From: Hedera helix
Taxonomy: Eukaryota; Streptophyta; Magnoliopsida; Apiales; Araliaceae
Assembly (NCBI GenBank): GCA_947179155.2
Contig: OX359275.1
Coordinates: 42,641,898 to 42,705,897, forward strand
Direction: 5' to 3'
DNA: 64,000 nucleotides
Made by a program: the position numbers and the translations under genes. Each line of letters begins with the position of its first letter. Position 1 is the first letter of the stretch. Under the pieces are notes generated by a model. That model saw only the letters and a program-made list of their open reading frames with translations, had not been told where the DNA came from and searched no databases. Shown here in pieces: positions 49,301 through 61,361 of the stretch.

Positions 49301-49969
49301 ACTTATACTTATCCAAAAATAAAACTTGTAGCAGACAAAACACTTGACATATCCTCCTAAAGAAAACAAAAAGGACCAACATAAAAACCAAAACAGAGTG
49401 TCCATATTTGAACTCAACCAAATCAAAAGTCCAAATCAATATAGAGACTGGTGAGTAGAGAAGGAGGGTTTCATGTTTTTGTGGTTTCATACCAATACAA
49501 ACGAAACCAAACAACACTTCTATAGCTTTTTGCATGTAAACAACCCCTATAGATATAAGTTCCACGTTTCTTGTAACCAAAAAATAGCTCATAAAAACTC
49601 ATTTTTCCAGCGATCAGAAAAATACCTAAAATTAAACACAGCCTAACTCATCAACAAAAAAACAAGAATCGGCACATATACATACATAAAAAATAAAAAA
49701 AATAAAAAAAAAAAAACATTAAAGCTGGCAAACCGAAAACATCAAGTTTCCACCATCTCGCATTATTTCAGAACAGATCGACTGAATAATCAATCAAAAT
49801 CATTTAAGAACAGACAGAATTAAATCATCATGCTAAAAGATGTCAAAATAACGTATTAAAAATATAATAAAAAGTTGGATACCAGTTTGTTGGAATTATT
49901 GCCCTTCTGGAGTTGTTCGTACCAGGCCTCAACCGTGTGGCAACTGATAACTTGTCCCTCTTCTGCCAT
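46314..49969 (-). CDS. Thioredoxin h (cytosolic, TRX h1 type)
   Basis: Small dithiol oxidoreductase that reduces disulfides in target proteins, using NADPH-thioredoxin reductase in the cytosol. Three minus-strand exons, 49969-49883, 46872-46750 and 46463-46314, join in phase to 119 codons. The start MAEEGQVISCHTVEAW lacks a transit peptide, typical of h-type group I. The active site WCGPC gives C39 and C42, after the conserved VVDFTASW with D33; the cis-proline is P82 (EAMPTFMFLKEG). The intron positions are those usual for plant h thioredoxins, but intron 1 is about 3 kb and contains a run of 25 G. From memory the closest Arabidopsis gene is TRX1 (At3g51030), which also neighbours the RTE1-homologue, as here. 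Confidence 0.95.
47098..47122. repeat. 25-base G homopolymer
   Basis: A T run is followed by 25 consecutive G and then GATAGGGGG, inside intron 1 of the thioredoxin gene (C-rich on the transcribed sense strand). Long G runs are rare in AT-rich plant introns, are prone to slippage and may be partly an assembly artefact. Confidence 0.9.
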
Positions 49970-52038
49970 TTTCGTTCGCTATCTCCAACAAACAGATTGT
50001 TACACAAGAAACGCCTCCGATTTGTTTCACTTTATATATAGAAATAAAGGCCGTAAGAAACAGACCCTGAAAGTATGACTTAATAACGAATTTGACACGC
50101 GTTAAATATACGGAAGTTCTTGCGTGGCTGGAGTATATAAAAGCATGCCAGCTGTTGCTCGTTCGTATCGAGTACAAATCCTGATTAGGATCATGCGCGG
50201 AACATCCTACCTTATGCTACAATATACCCTCATAATCATTTCATTTTGGCCGTTGTGATTTTAGATTTCACATCAAACGGACATCGTTAGCAACAGTGTC
50301 CACGCCTCATACCTTTCCCCTCGACCTTTTTTTTATTCTATTCTACATCCCCTTCCATTCCCCCAAAGAAAGAAAGGAAAGAAAAATCTCATTTTGCCTT
50401 AAAAAAATTAAAAGCCAATTCATTGTGAAAATAACAAATTTGTATTTCCTCTATCACATAAATAATATTTTAAGCATACTTTTAAATTTAAAAATATCTT
50501 AAAATAATTTTAAAAAATTAATAATAATTAAATAATATAAAACAAAGCTAGTATTTGCTAACATATTTTAAGTATCGTGTTTAATAAATTGGAGTGTCAT
50601 GTTTGACGCAATTTTTTTTTAAAACAACTTATTGCAGAAATAAACAGTTATGTTTGACAAATAAGTAAATAACGTATACTTAAAATATCTAATAATAAAC
50701 ACATATATATCAACAACAAAAATTTCCTTTTTGGATTTATAACCCAATTTTTTTCTTAAATCCCAGTAGTTGACGCAATAATTCAAATGACGCCTCAAAA
50801 AATAAATAAATTATACATTCAAAGTTTTGTTTCAACTTATAATTGATATACTTTTACATGTAAAATTTAATATTTTTATAAGTGTAACACTCATTTACTA
50901 TTTATATAAACAAAATAGTGTTTTAAATTTTTTCGCCTAAATCTGACTAAGACGCTACCCCCCCCCCCGGCGTCTCATTTAGGCTCAAGGTGGAAAAAAA
51001 AAAACTCTCCAAGAAATTAGATGAGAATAGACGAAAAAATTATGCCCCAATTATTATTTTTATTTTTTTAATAACTAAGTTACAAAACGTCATAAGAGTG
51101 TATGATGAAGTTGAAGGCTGTTTGGGCCTTACGTGGAGGCAGTTGGTGAAACATCCGGAGAATATAGTGTGTTAGAGCTTAGGAGAATTAGTAGAAATGT
51201 TAGAGTAAGAGAATTCCATAAAGAATATTTTTTGTCTGATGATGACACGGATGAAGAAAGAGATGAGAAGTATGAGTCCAATGGGGGACATTATCTTGGA
51301 GGGATATGAAGAAGAAGAATTAGATATACAAAGCGATATAGAGACGATGACTATTAGTTTGTATTTTTTATTATTTGTTAGTATTTGAACAATTGCATGT
51401 TTGTGTTTGAACTTTAACATTGACAATATGACTATGTGTTTAAACTTTAAGTAAATATCTTTATTATAGATTGTTTTGCTTTATATTATTATTTTATTTG
51501 AATAAATATAAGATAAAATATTAAAATTAACTTAAAATAAGAAATTCTGCTTAGGAGGCCTAGGCGGCCGTCTTTTAGAACATTGAAAAAAAACTGTGAA
51601 ACTATTAATTCTTTTAATTTAAAATAAAAAGAAACAAATACTAATTTTTCAGTTTATTTATTAAAATAAACTATAAATTAAAATAAGCTGCAGCAAATCG
51701 GGCCTTAAACTATCTCACATTTTATACGTGACGAAGAAAATGTAAAAGTTGTAGACATTATTTCAACACATAAAAACCTGTCGTGCAAATTTCATTCCGT
51801 GCGCGGATGCGTATACAGCATCAATCAATCTGATAAAAGTACCACCATTCACAATTTTTTCTGTTTCAAGGACGCACAACAAATATTGAAAATAAGCCAA
51901 GATCATACAACACCAGTAATCTGGCTATATCCAAAATGATTACCAAGTAATCAATCTCGAGTAATATCTTACCCGAGATCTTTATATATTTAATATAAAC
52001 CACAGTTTTACGCAATAAGAACCAAGGTCATGGAAGAG
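49970..52038. other. Intergenic DNA between thioredoxin and RTE1-like genes
   Basis: The first 200-300 bases hold the thioredoxin promoter. AT-rich DNA follows with a C10 run at about 50959-50968. At 51090-51360 the plus strand has broken frames with an acidic stretch (FLSDDDTDEERDEKYES) and LTWRQLVKH, possibly the remnant of a transposon protein. I see no intact gene. Confidence 0.45.
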
Positions 52039-52975
52039 CTACAAATGTATCAAATTGCTGAAACAGTAAGTGCCTAGGAGAAACCATCCAACAAGAATGA
52101 AGGTGAAGAAGGCCAAGAATGTAAGGAAGGTAGCTCCTCCAAAAGTGAGTCCTAAAACAAAGACGACAACAAATGGCAGATAAGACCGGATCATCGAGGC
52201 TTTATTTACCCACTGTCCCTTGAGGAAAAACAAAGCCGCCAGGTTCACCACATTCCACCCACCGGACCGAAACCCCAACCTGTTTAGATTATTGGCTACA
52301 AAGGAGTGGCAGTTGCAAGTAAACAGGTTGTAAGATAGGTGTTGGAATTCCTGTGTGCTCTTTTTTAAGGCATCATCCCATGTTATTGCACCTCTTTCAG
52401 GTTCATCCTGCTTGTGTCCATCTAAACTTCTGTATGCAGCAGTATTTGGAGAAACACAGCACTGTAGTCCACAATTAAATAAATAAAAACTTGAATTAGC
52501 CATAAGCACAAGGTCAAAAATAAGCTACAAACATTTAGTGTAAAAAATCAACAGAGCTGATTAATTGTATCAATCTGTGCACAGGATCAAAGGCATAGGG
52601 CCAGTCTTCAGCGGGCTGGTGATTACAACAATTGAAGAAAAAATGACTACAAAAATTCAAAAATAGGCAGTCGATTTGTACCTTTTCTTTACTTATTTGG
52701 ATGTAGCGAGCCACAGCCCCGAATGTAAAGTTGTCTACACACACAAAATTAGGCCCAGCAAAGTCTAATATTACGCCATCTTCTCTGCATATCCCCATGT
52801 GGCCAATAAAAGGAATGAACCATGATATGACAGGAAGGGGTGTCCATACAATGCAGAATGGGAACCGAGATCTTTCTGGATCAATTTGCATGGCTTGTGG
52901 GGCATTGTAGTCCATCATCAGGCCGTGCTCAGGGTCTCTATTTTGTTCCATTGTCAGAGCTGTCCAAACTGCCAC
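52039..52975 (-). CDS. RTE1/RTH-family membrane protein
   Basis: Member of the REVERSION-TO-ETHYLENE SENSITIVITY1 family (DUF778, TMEM222-like). In Arabidopsis RTE1 acts at Golgi/ER on the ethylene receptor ETR1 and RTH works with it; the role here is inferred. Coding exons 52975-52682 and 52461-52039 join in phase to at most 238 codons; the start may instead be M9 (MEQNRDPEHG). Family blocks are clear: FPFCIVWTPLPVISWFIPFI, GHMGICREDGVILDFAGPNF, FGAVARYIQI, then LFTCNCHSFVANNLNRL with the conserved Cys/His, and SGGWNVVNLA. The C-terminus has hydrophobic segments suited to membrane insertion (LPFVVVFVLGLTFGG and FLAFFTFILVGWFLLGTYCF). A non-coding exon seems to end at 55997 (GCGCG|GTAAGT), giving a 5'UTR intron 52991-55996 that carries a hAT element. 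The neighbour (TRX h) suggests orthology to RTH (At3g51040). Confidence 0.88.
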
Positions 52976-54421
52976 TTTGATGCTTGTAAACTACAATATA
53001 ATCCAAACTGCCAATTAGTACGAAAAAATTCAGTATACATTTTCCAAGATCACCCAATAAAAGCTTGATGCATGTGCCGTAGCAAAGCTAAGTTTATCCT
53101 GTATGACCTTGCATTCCATGCTTTTCATCATGAATACAAAAGGCAAGCTTGCAAGGGCACTGCATAACGTCTTCAATACCCCTTTTTGGAATTTATTGAT
53201 TTTTTTTTGTGCTAGGATATGTTTTGTTTCTTAGCGCTCAGTTTTTTTACAGGGTTAGGTAGGGGCTGCCCCCTGTTTCTTGGGGGTTTCTTTGGGATGC
53301 TTTGTACTATGGGTTTGCTGCCATTTTGATCTGTTTATAGTTATTGGAACTATTTATAGTTGTTGATTGTGTGTTTCTCATAAAAAGATTAACAAATATG
53401 TACTCATAAAAAGATTAAATAAATTGTTAAAGTGTTATATAATGGCAATGGATTTTGCTTCTTTTTATTGAGAAGATTGCATTTGATTGAAGGATTTCCT
53501 CACTGAAATAAAGATACTCAAGTATTGAATAACATAATAAATACATTTATAACTACTAACTCCTTAGAATAAAACCTGGAGCAGCAACAATCACCTGTAA
53601 TGTCATCTAATGCTTTACCAAATTCTTATTGGCTCATTCAGATGTATTAGGAATAGCTAACCCTCATTCAATTCTTGGTAGTTGCATGTGAGGGGCTATT
53701 GTAACACAGAATAAATAAATAAATATTTTTAACCAGTTTAACTCGAGAGTAATGATGCCACATGCTCAATTACTCTATATTCTATAGTAACATCAAAATG
53801 GAGTGTTAGCGGGAAGCACAAAAACAAAACAAAAAAAAAAATGTTGAAGTATAATCTATTATCGACAAGCTTATGCCATTATTTGGAAATGTAATTGTTA
53901 AAGTTAACCTAACTTGATGTGGTTAAGGTTCACTTAAATGGCTAAATGCCTAAATAGCATGAGTAAATCTGAGGCATTGGATCCCCTTTTCGCATGGCTC
54001 TCATCTCTGTCATTGGACCAAGCAGTGATGCTCCACCAGCAGACATAGATAACTCATATAATGGGTAGCCAATGAATTGAAAATTCATACTTAATTAACA
54101 TGGACATACACATTATGTGAGATCATATCAGATTCAGTCTATATCATGTCAAGCGCTCTAATTCCAGAGCAATTAATTCTCGTTAAGAGAATGAAAGTCA
54201 TCCAAAGATATAAATTTATCTACCAAGTGCCGAACCCCACAGATAAAAGAGCATTTTAAAGTGTGAGTGTGTCTAAATACTTCCCATCAGTGTTTCTAAG
54301 GATATGCTGTGTTTCTATATACTTCCCATCAGTGTTTGGAAGGATATGCTGATAATGCAAGCTGAAACAAACAACTAATATATATATAGAAGGAAAAAAA
54401 GAGGGAGGGAAAAAAAAGTAG

Positions 54422-55442
54422 ATGACAAGCATAGTTATCAAGTCGTCGCTTAAGCAACGACTAGTCATCCGGTCGTTGCTGGAAGTGCAAGATAGTTCGA
54501 CTTGATTGTCGTCAATAAATCGTGCGACTTGAGCAGCTAGTCATCGCTTAGTCAATTCAAGTCGACGATTTGCCCAACTTGGTATCTAGTCGGACGATTT
54601 AGGAACAAATCCAAATTTTAATTTATCCAACTCAATTTCAAATTTCAAGTGACCCATAACTAAGTAACCACATAATTAAAAATCCACACAAATATACACA
54701 AACAAGTATGCAACCAAGAGTTTACTTCGGCTAAGAAAAAATATCGATAGCAAAGAAGAAGAAAAAAACTTACACGAGCAAAACATCGGAAGCAAAAAAA
54801 ACATCAATCAACAACTTAATTGTGTTATGTAGATATCTAATAGCGGATAATTAGAGAGCCGAAAGCTATGATATGAGAAAGAATCGTAATAGGGGTTTTA
54901 TTCTTATTATCAATGATATTTAATAGTTTTGATTGTGTTGTACTTTTTTATGTTAATTGTAATTTGAAATATATATATATATATATAATGAGTATTTGTA
55001 AATAATTTTTCACTTTACTAGTGATTAGTCGGCAACTAGTTGACTGGTTCGTTAGGCCATCTCCAACAGATGGACTATCCTATGGACTATATTTAGTCCA
55101 TATGACATCAGCAAATGTCATTTAGTCTTCCATCATTCCAGCAGATGGACTATCCCATGGACTATAATATAAAAAGATTAAAATAATTAATAAATTCAAC
55201 AAAATTCCTATCATCTTTCTACTTTTCTATTTAAATATTAGTAAATTTATAGTCCATGGACTATCTCATTCATAGATATAGTCATTTGAAGATATCAAAT
55301 ATAGTCATGGACTATATTTAGTCCACAGCAGAAAAATAAATCCTAGACTAAATATAGTCTAGGAAGCCATTGCTGGAGATGCTCTTAGGCAGTCGACCAC
55401 CGACTCGCTTTGGCTTAACGACTTGACAACTATGATGACAAG
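54422..55442. mobile_element. Non-autonomous hAT element with 8-bp target duplication
   Basis: The element spans 54430-55434. It starts CATAGTTATCAAGTCGT and ends ACTTGACAACTATG, giving imperfect terminal inverted repeats, and is flanked by the perfect 8-bp duplication ATGACAAG (54422-54429 and 55435-55442), diagnostic of the hAT superfamily. Subterminal DNA is rich in GTCG/CGAC words. No transposase frame. It sits in the 5'UTR intron of the RTE1-like gene and is itself interrupted by a Tourist-like MITE at 55055-55384. Confidence 0.88.
55052..55387. mobile_element. Tourist-like MITE nested in the hAT element
   Basis: The 330-bp segment 55055-55384 starts GGCCATCTCCAACAGATGG and ends CCATTGCTGGAGATGCTC, forming good inverted repeats, with TTA on both sides (55052-55054, 55385-55387). 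Interior words GGACTATATTTAGTCCA repeat in both orientations. Terminus and TTA duplication suit PIF/Harbinger (Tourist). Confidence 0.82.
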
Positions 55443-55996
55443 GTTAAAAGAAAGGTCACCCTAAAGGTAATTCAGTACACATTACTGAGGAGATCCAGGA
55501 GTAAATTTTGGAGCTTTATCATAGCTCTAATCATGACAATGGTTCACTTCAAAAGTGCTGACTGTAACACAAAATAGAATTGATTTTCTGTACCTTTCAA
55601 CTATTATGTAAAACTTTTAAATTCATTTTTCAGTTAAGGGAAAGTGTTGGCCTTTAAAGTTCTATTCAGAAACAACTTAGACACTTAAAACAGGAAATTA
55701 AAACAACGAAAAATACATTAAAAAAGATTCAGACAAATTCTAGAAGATGACCAACGTGATCGATAGAACAACCCTAGTATCAAGCGTCTAGACTACTTTT
55801 CCTTCCCTAATTCAGAATTTCAGACATAGATACGAAGCCAAATTGCTAATACAACTAATCATAGACATGATTATAAAAGTTTGAAGAACGGATAAAGATA
55901 AGTAGATTAACTGTTATGAATGAACTACAGCTACTAGTCTTGCAGAAAGAGAAATGCAGGAAATGAAAGAAAAAATGCAAGGACGCTACAACTTAC

Positions 55997-56160
55997 CGCG
56001 CGAGAGGAAACCTAACCTTTAGCTATAAGTAGACGGGGAACAGAGATCCCAATAATCGGCTGTAATGGATTTTGAGTCTTTTGACCATTTCACAGATCTC
56101 TGTTTCTTATGTGCAGTCGATTAGTCCTCCTATATGTAAAGCCCCGAGTTGAAATCTGAG
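55997..56160 (-). other. Predicted 5'UTR exon of the RTE1-like gene
   Basis: On the minus strand a moderately GC-rich stretch ends at a perfect donor (G|GTAAGT, last exon base 55997). It is the best candidate for a non-coding first exon, since the sequence just before the coding start (acceptor TTGTAG at 52993-52991) shows no local promoter. The 5' limit is a guess. Confidence 0.45.
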
Positions 56161-58696
56161 ATCCGACGTAGCCGCGGCAGTTCAACCGAGCAGAGTCGAG
56201 CGATCTATTGGCTGCCATGTGAAATGTCAACATTAACCTTGAAATCGGGTTTGGTCTGTCCGTCTTTCATATTTTGAGGGGGAATAAATATAAATACACA
56301 ATATCTAAATATTATATTTATTTTAATTATTAAAATATAAGATATATTATTAAAATTCATGTTATATCTCACTGTTTAATTATTAATATGGATATAATAT
56401 TTAATTTTGTATTTGAATGTTACGTGTGTAGAGTTATCATATTTTTAGACCCATAATTTACTTAGAAAAAATATAAGTAGACATAAATCAAAAATAATAT
56501 CATCCTTACTATTAAAAAATATTGTGTGACACGGATCTCAATGTAAAAATATACTTTTTAATAGTGAAGATAATGTTGCGTTTGAATTTTGTGTTTGGTT
56601 TGTGTGTATGTATACTCGTCCATTTGCTTATTACTTTTATTTGATTGAAATAAAAATAAACAAGAAACATTAGATAGTTGTGTGTAGGACTCTGAATTTT
56701 TTTCGATTTTTCGAACAAGGTGCGATTTGGTATAAAAAGACCTGGTTTGGTATTAGTGCGATTCGGTATAAAAAGACCTAGTTTGATATCAGTATAAAAA
56801 GTTGGTACATACCGATTATTTGGGACGGGACCATTTCGATAGACAACTTTTCTAGTTCGGTTCGCACGGTCCCGGTTGAACCAATTTTTTTTTTCGTTTT
56901 TCGTCTTTTATGTTTTTACTTTACTCTTTAGTCTATTTACCCTAAGACATAAGTTCCTAAATCATTCATCTTTCACTCTGATTATCTGAAGTCTCTTCCC
57001 GTCTTCCGCCTCTTTGCCTCTTCTCTTTCTTGTCAGTGCTGCATTGCATCTGAAGGCTTATTGATCTTGGTTCAATAATACAACACCTTCTATGGGTATC
57101 AGAACTTATCTGGAATTGTCTGAATGCAATTAACTTTAGTGGGGTTGTTCTAATGATCGATTTAATCTGTTGTTTTTTGGGTTTTGGTAAGTTTGGTTTG
57201 ATATAATGGTTTTTAAGTGTTTTTAGTGTTTTGTGTATGATGTGGATTGATTTGAGAATCTTTCAAAAAAAATTATTCAACTTTGGTGTCGGTACTCAAC
57301 ATAGCTTCTTTTTAGTGCAAGTAAATGCATTTATATAATACTGCAATACAATAGTTTTCCATATGCAGATTTAGACATTATCAGTAACCGTTTTGGTACG
57401 GTAATTAGGGGATGCACAGGTCTAGTTGTGTGCGCATACATAAATAAAAAATATGTTTTGAACGATTATTATTAGATTGTTAATCTTAAATATTATTTTA
57501 TCTTTTAAGATAATAATAGTCACATAGAATTTGTTTTAGAAGATAATTATACAAAGGATGACTAAAATAATAATTAAAAAAAAAAAATTGTTCAAAAACT
57601 CTTAGACTTAAAGTGAGCAGTTATAAAATGCTAAGGGCTGGTATTATATTAATCAATTTTAAATATGACACTATTCTATAATTGAATAACTCAGAGCATA
57701 AATTATAGTTAACTACTTTATTCGTTTCAAAATTAAAAATATAATTTTACTTTTAAAATCAAACGACGACATAATAAAATTTAAATTGATGTAATTTATT
57801 TAATTTTAGATGATATAATTATTATAATTGTATAGTGTATAATAAAAATTATTAATCACAAAAATTATTTCATTTTAAACTTTATGACGCATACTAATTT
57901 TAAAATTTAATATAACGTCATTTGACCTCAAAAGTTAAATTATATATCTAATTTTAGAACTAAAAGAGTATTATATAAATTTACTTATATTGTTCAGAGG
58001 GACAAACAAATTTTGAATAAAAAGTTGTCATAAATTACACAATTTTACTCTTTTGTATTTTATTTAATAAAATTTTATATACACAAAATACAAAGTGATT
58101 ATTATATAGCCTCTATTTTTCATGGTTCAATCCATTCAATAAAATTATATGGAGTATAATGAATTCATAGACTTATGACATCTATAAAATTTTACCACAA
58201 TATATTTTATGCAAGTGGAAATAGGTTATCGGCCTCGGTTATCCGAGCTCCAATTTAGTCATGTCACATGAGATAATTCCTCTTATTAATATTCATTCAT
58301 CCCAAATTAATTCATGTGAGAATATTTCCTGCTTTTTTACTCATTTGATCGTTAGAGAAAAAATTATTTCATGCTTTTAGAGTATAGTGAATAATTTATT
58401 TCTTCTGTTATATGTATATAGATCTTTTATAGACTACACACAAAAAAACTTCACATATGTGTAAAGGGAAAAATATACTATTTACCGTGTTCCTGGAATA
58501 GTTTTTTCTCCCATGCGAGCAAACCTGTTTAAACAGTATCACAACAAGAATACCAAAATCCCCCAAACACTCTGCAATAACCTCAACGTCCAACCCTACT
58601 AATTACCGTATATTCATCGTCGTCGTCATCATCTAGTATCTACCCCCACCTCTGTTTTTCTCTGCTACTAGTCTCTTTCAAATTCCTCACATAAAA
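56161..58696. other. Intergenic repeat-rich DNA
   Basis: No gene is visible. At about 56725-56900 and 57390-57430 the DNA is rich in GATTCGGTATAAAAAGACC-like and GGTTCGCACGGTCCCGG words, probably a decayed transposon related to the CGGTATCGG-rich DNA at 14.0-14.7 kb. A Stowaway-like MITE lies at 57716-57968. Confidence 0.45.
57716..57968. mobile_element. Stowaway-like MITE
   Basis: Starts CTTTATTCGTTTCAAAATTA and ends TAATTTTAGAACTAAAAGAG, inverted ends with TA on both sides (57714-57715, 57969-57970). About 253 bp, the same length class as the copies at 43996 and 61110. Confidence 0.65.
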
Positions 58697-58837
58697 ATGT
58701 CTGCAAGGTGTTTTTTGTTAACAAGTCTATTTCTGCTGCTTGCCCGAGTTTGCAATGCAGGTCTGACAAGTCAATATGTCAGAAAACCTGAGCCCTCCAT
58801 TGACATGCCAGTATTATTTTACCAGTAGGCATATGTG

Positions 58838-59032
58838 CTCTCTCCATTTCACAAAAAAAAAGTCTCATTAGCAAAATTTGCGAATATTCTCTAAAAAACA
58901 ATAGGTTAGTAATATTAGTTTAATATTGCATGATAATAAAATAATAATAATAAATTTGAGGACATTGTGTTATTTTAGACCAATTTTTTTTTTAAAAAAA
59001 TATACAAGTGAGACATTTCTTATTGGAGGGAG
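58838..59032. mobile_element. Stowaway-like MITE in the PAP pseudogene
   Basis: Starts CTCTCTCCATTTCACA and ends TATTGGAGGGAG, inverted ends of the CTCCCTCC type; TG flanks both sides where TA is usual. About 195 bp. It lies immediately after the broken end of PAP exon 1. Confidence 0.6.
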
Positions 59033-61109
59033 TGGTACTCTTTGCTGCGTTCACTGTACAATCTGTACTTTGAAGAATTTCAATGTACAACGTGTAATTC
59101 ACATGCTTTAACATGTAATATGAACACGGCTAACCCATAGCGGGATACATATTAATTGGTGCATGCATGTGTATGTATATATGCAGGTTCACATAACCCA
59201 AGGAGATCATGTGGGGAGGAGTGTGATAATCTCATGGGTGACACAGCTAGAGCGACACCCCAATGTGGTTACATACTGGGAAGCTGCTGATGATCACGGT
59301 AATAATCACAAGCACCAGCACCACCACAAGCACGAGACTCATTCTATAACCACCTTTTACAGATACTACAATTATACATTCTGGTTACATTCACCACGCC
59401 ACCCTTCAAAGATTAAAGGTTAATTTCATTACTGTATGAGATAAATTACTTTATTTAGGGGGAAAGGGATTCATTGCAAGCCATTTAAGCAGTTGCCACA
59501 CATTTCATTTCCCCTTAGACATGCGGCGTTATTAATCACTCTGACCTTTAGCTCCTGTAAAGAAAAATTACTTGTGTTATTCGAATACGTTCACTTGTTT
59601 TTCTGATTCCCATTATCATCATTCTTAGCTTGTTCAATAACCAAAAATGTCTTGATGTATACAAAATTTCCAAAAAAAGAGGGAACTATCAGTAGTTGAT
59701 CACTGAAGAAGGAGGAGCAGTCATCTTTAATAAGTTTGCTCAATTACAGTTGAAGCGGGATTACTGTGATCATAGCAAGTATATGAAACTTAATTTTGGT
59801 GTCTAAAATGCAGTTCAACACGCGGTACTTCTATGAACTTGGGAAACATGAGGCTAAACGTAGATTCTCCTTCACAACTCCCCCCAAAGTAGGACCTGAT
59901 GTTCCCTACACATTTGGCATTATGGGTCAGTACCTAGCTTGCTACAATCTGCAAATTACAATTTTGATCCATCTACTCATTTCTGATAGTTTATACTATA
60001 AATTAACTACATTATATATATGCAGGTGATTTGGGACAAACATACTCCTCAAATCAAACATTGGAGCATTACGTGTCTAACTCAAAAGGTCAAGCTGTGT
60101 TATTTGTTGGTGATCTTTCATATGCAGACCATTACCCCGTTCATGACAATACGAGGTGGGATACATGGGCTCGATTTGTAGAGAAGAGCACTGCTTACCA
60201 GCCATGGATTTGGACTGCTGGCAATCATGAATTTGACTTTGCCCCTGAGATTGTAAGACCTCAATCAAATTAAGCCACTTATATTGTTGATCTTCTTTAA
60301 GGTTATTTATTAGAATATTTTGCTTTTTCTAGGGAGAATTTGAACCTTTCAAGCCATACAAACACCGATAACATGTACCCTACAGCGTGTCCCAGAGTAC
60401 ATCCCCTCTTTGGTATTCCATTAAGCGTGCATCTGCATATATCATCGTCCTTTCTTCCTATTCAGCCTATGGTAAGAAACTACTTAGAGCTATTATTAGA
60501 TTTTAGTGAAGTTTCTGTCTAAATGCCTAACTACAAAACCCTCTTAATTTAAGTACTATGTGTGCTTACTTCAGGTAAATACACTCCATAATATAATTGG
60601 CTTGAACAAGAATTCAAGAAAATAAACAGAGAAGAGACTCCATGGTTGATCGTTCTCCTTCACTCTCCATGGTATAACAGTAATAACTACCATTACATGG
60701 AAGGAAAGAGCATGAGGGTGATGTTTGAACCCTGGTTTGTTCAGAACAAAGTTGATCTCGTTTTTGCTGGTCATGTTCTTTTCTATGAGCGATCGGTATA
60801 TTTAAGACATGGTTTAATTTATTTCGGAATGAACTCAAGAAAATGTGGTTTACATACCCAAAGAGTAGCTTTAATTGTATTCTAAACCAAGATATGCTGT
60901 ATATATAGGAATGAATATCGAATGTGAAGTATAACATAACAGATGGACTCAGCACACCAGTCAGGGATGCTTCTGCTCCGGTGTACATTACCATTGGTGA
61001 CGGAGGAAACATAGAAGGCATTGCTTATAGGTAGGATTTAACTCTTCTAATACAGAGTCACGTGATATGCTGAATGAAGAAAATAATAGCATTAGTAGAC
61101 TATTTAATA

Positions 61110-61361
61110 CTACCTTCATTTCAAATTGTAAGATCAATATTGTCTTTTTAAAAGTTAATTTCAAACATTTTCAAACTCAAAATTGACATAAATTTATTTA
61201 ATTTATGTCAATATAATTATGAATATTATAAACTACCTAAAAAGTGCTAACAGTTACATAATTTATTGTTTTCAAAACTTAAATGAATTATATCAATTTT
61301 AATTGTGAAAATTTTTCAAATTGACTTTTAAAGGTGATCTTATCGTTCGGAACGGAGGGAG
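61110..61361. mobile_element. Stowaway-like MITE in the PAP pseudogene
   Basis: Starts CTACCTTCATTTCAAATTG and ends CGGAACGGAGGGAG, with TA on both sides (61108-61109, 61362-61363). It lies in the last intron, between the GDGGNIEGIAY exon and the final exon. About 252 bp. Confidence 0.75.

Noticed and set aside
60782..60908. Reading the stretch after FYERS as an insertion destroying the PAP frame
   Set aside because: It begins TCG|GTATAT and ends TATATAG before GAA, so it may be an ordinary intron. It was not counted as a lesion.
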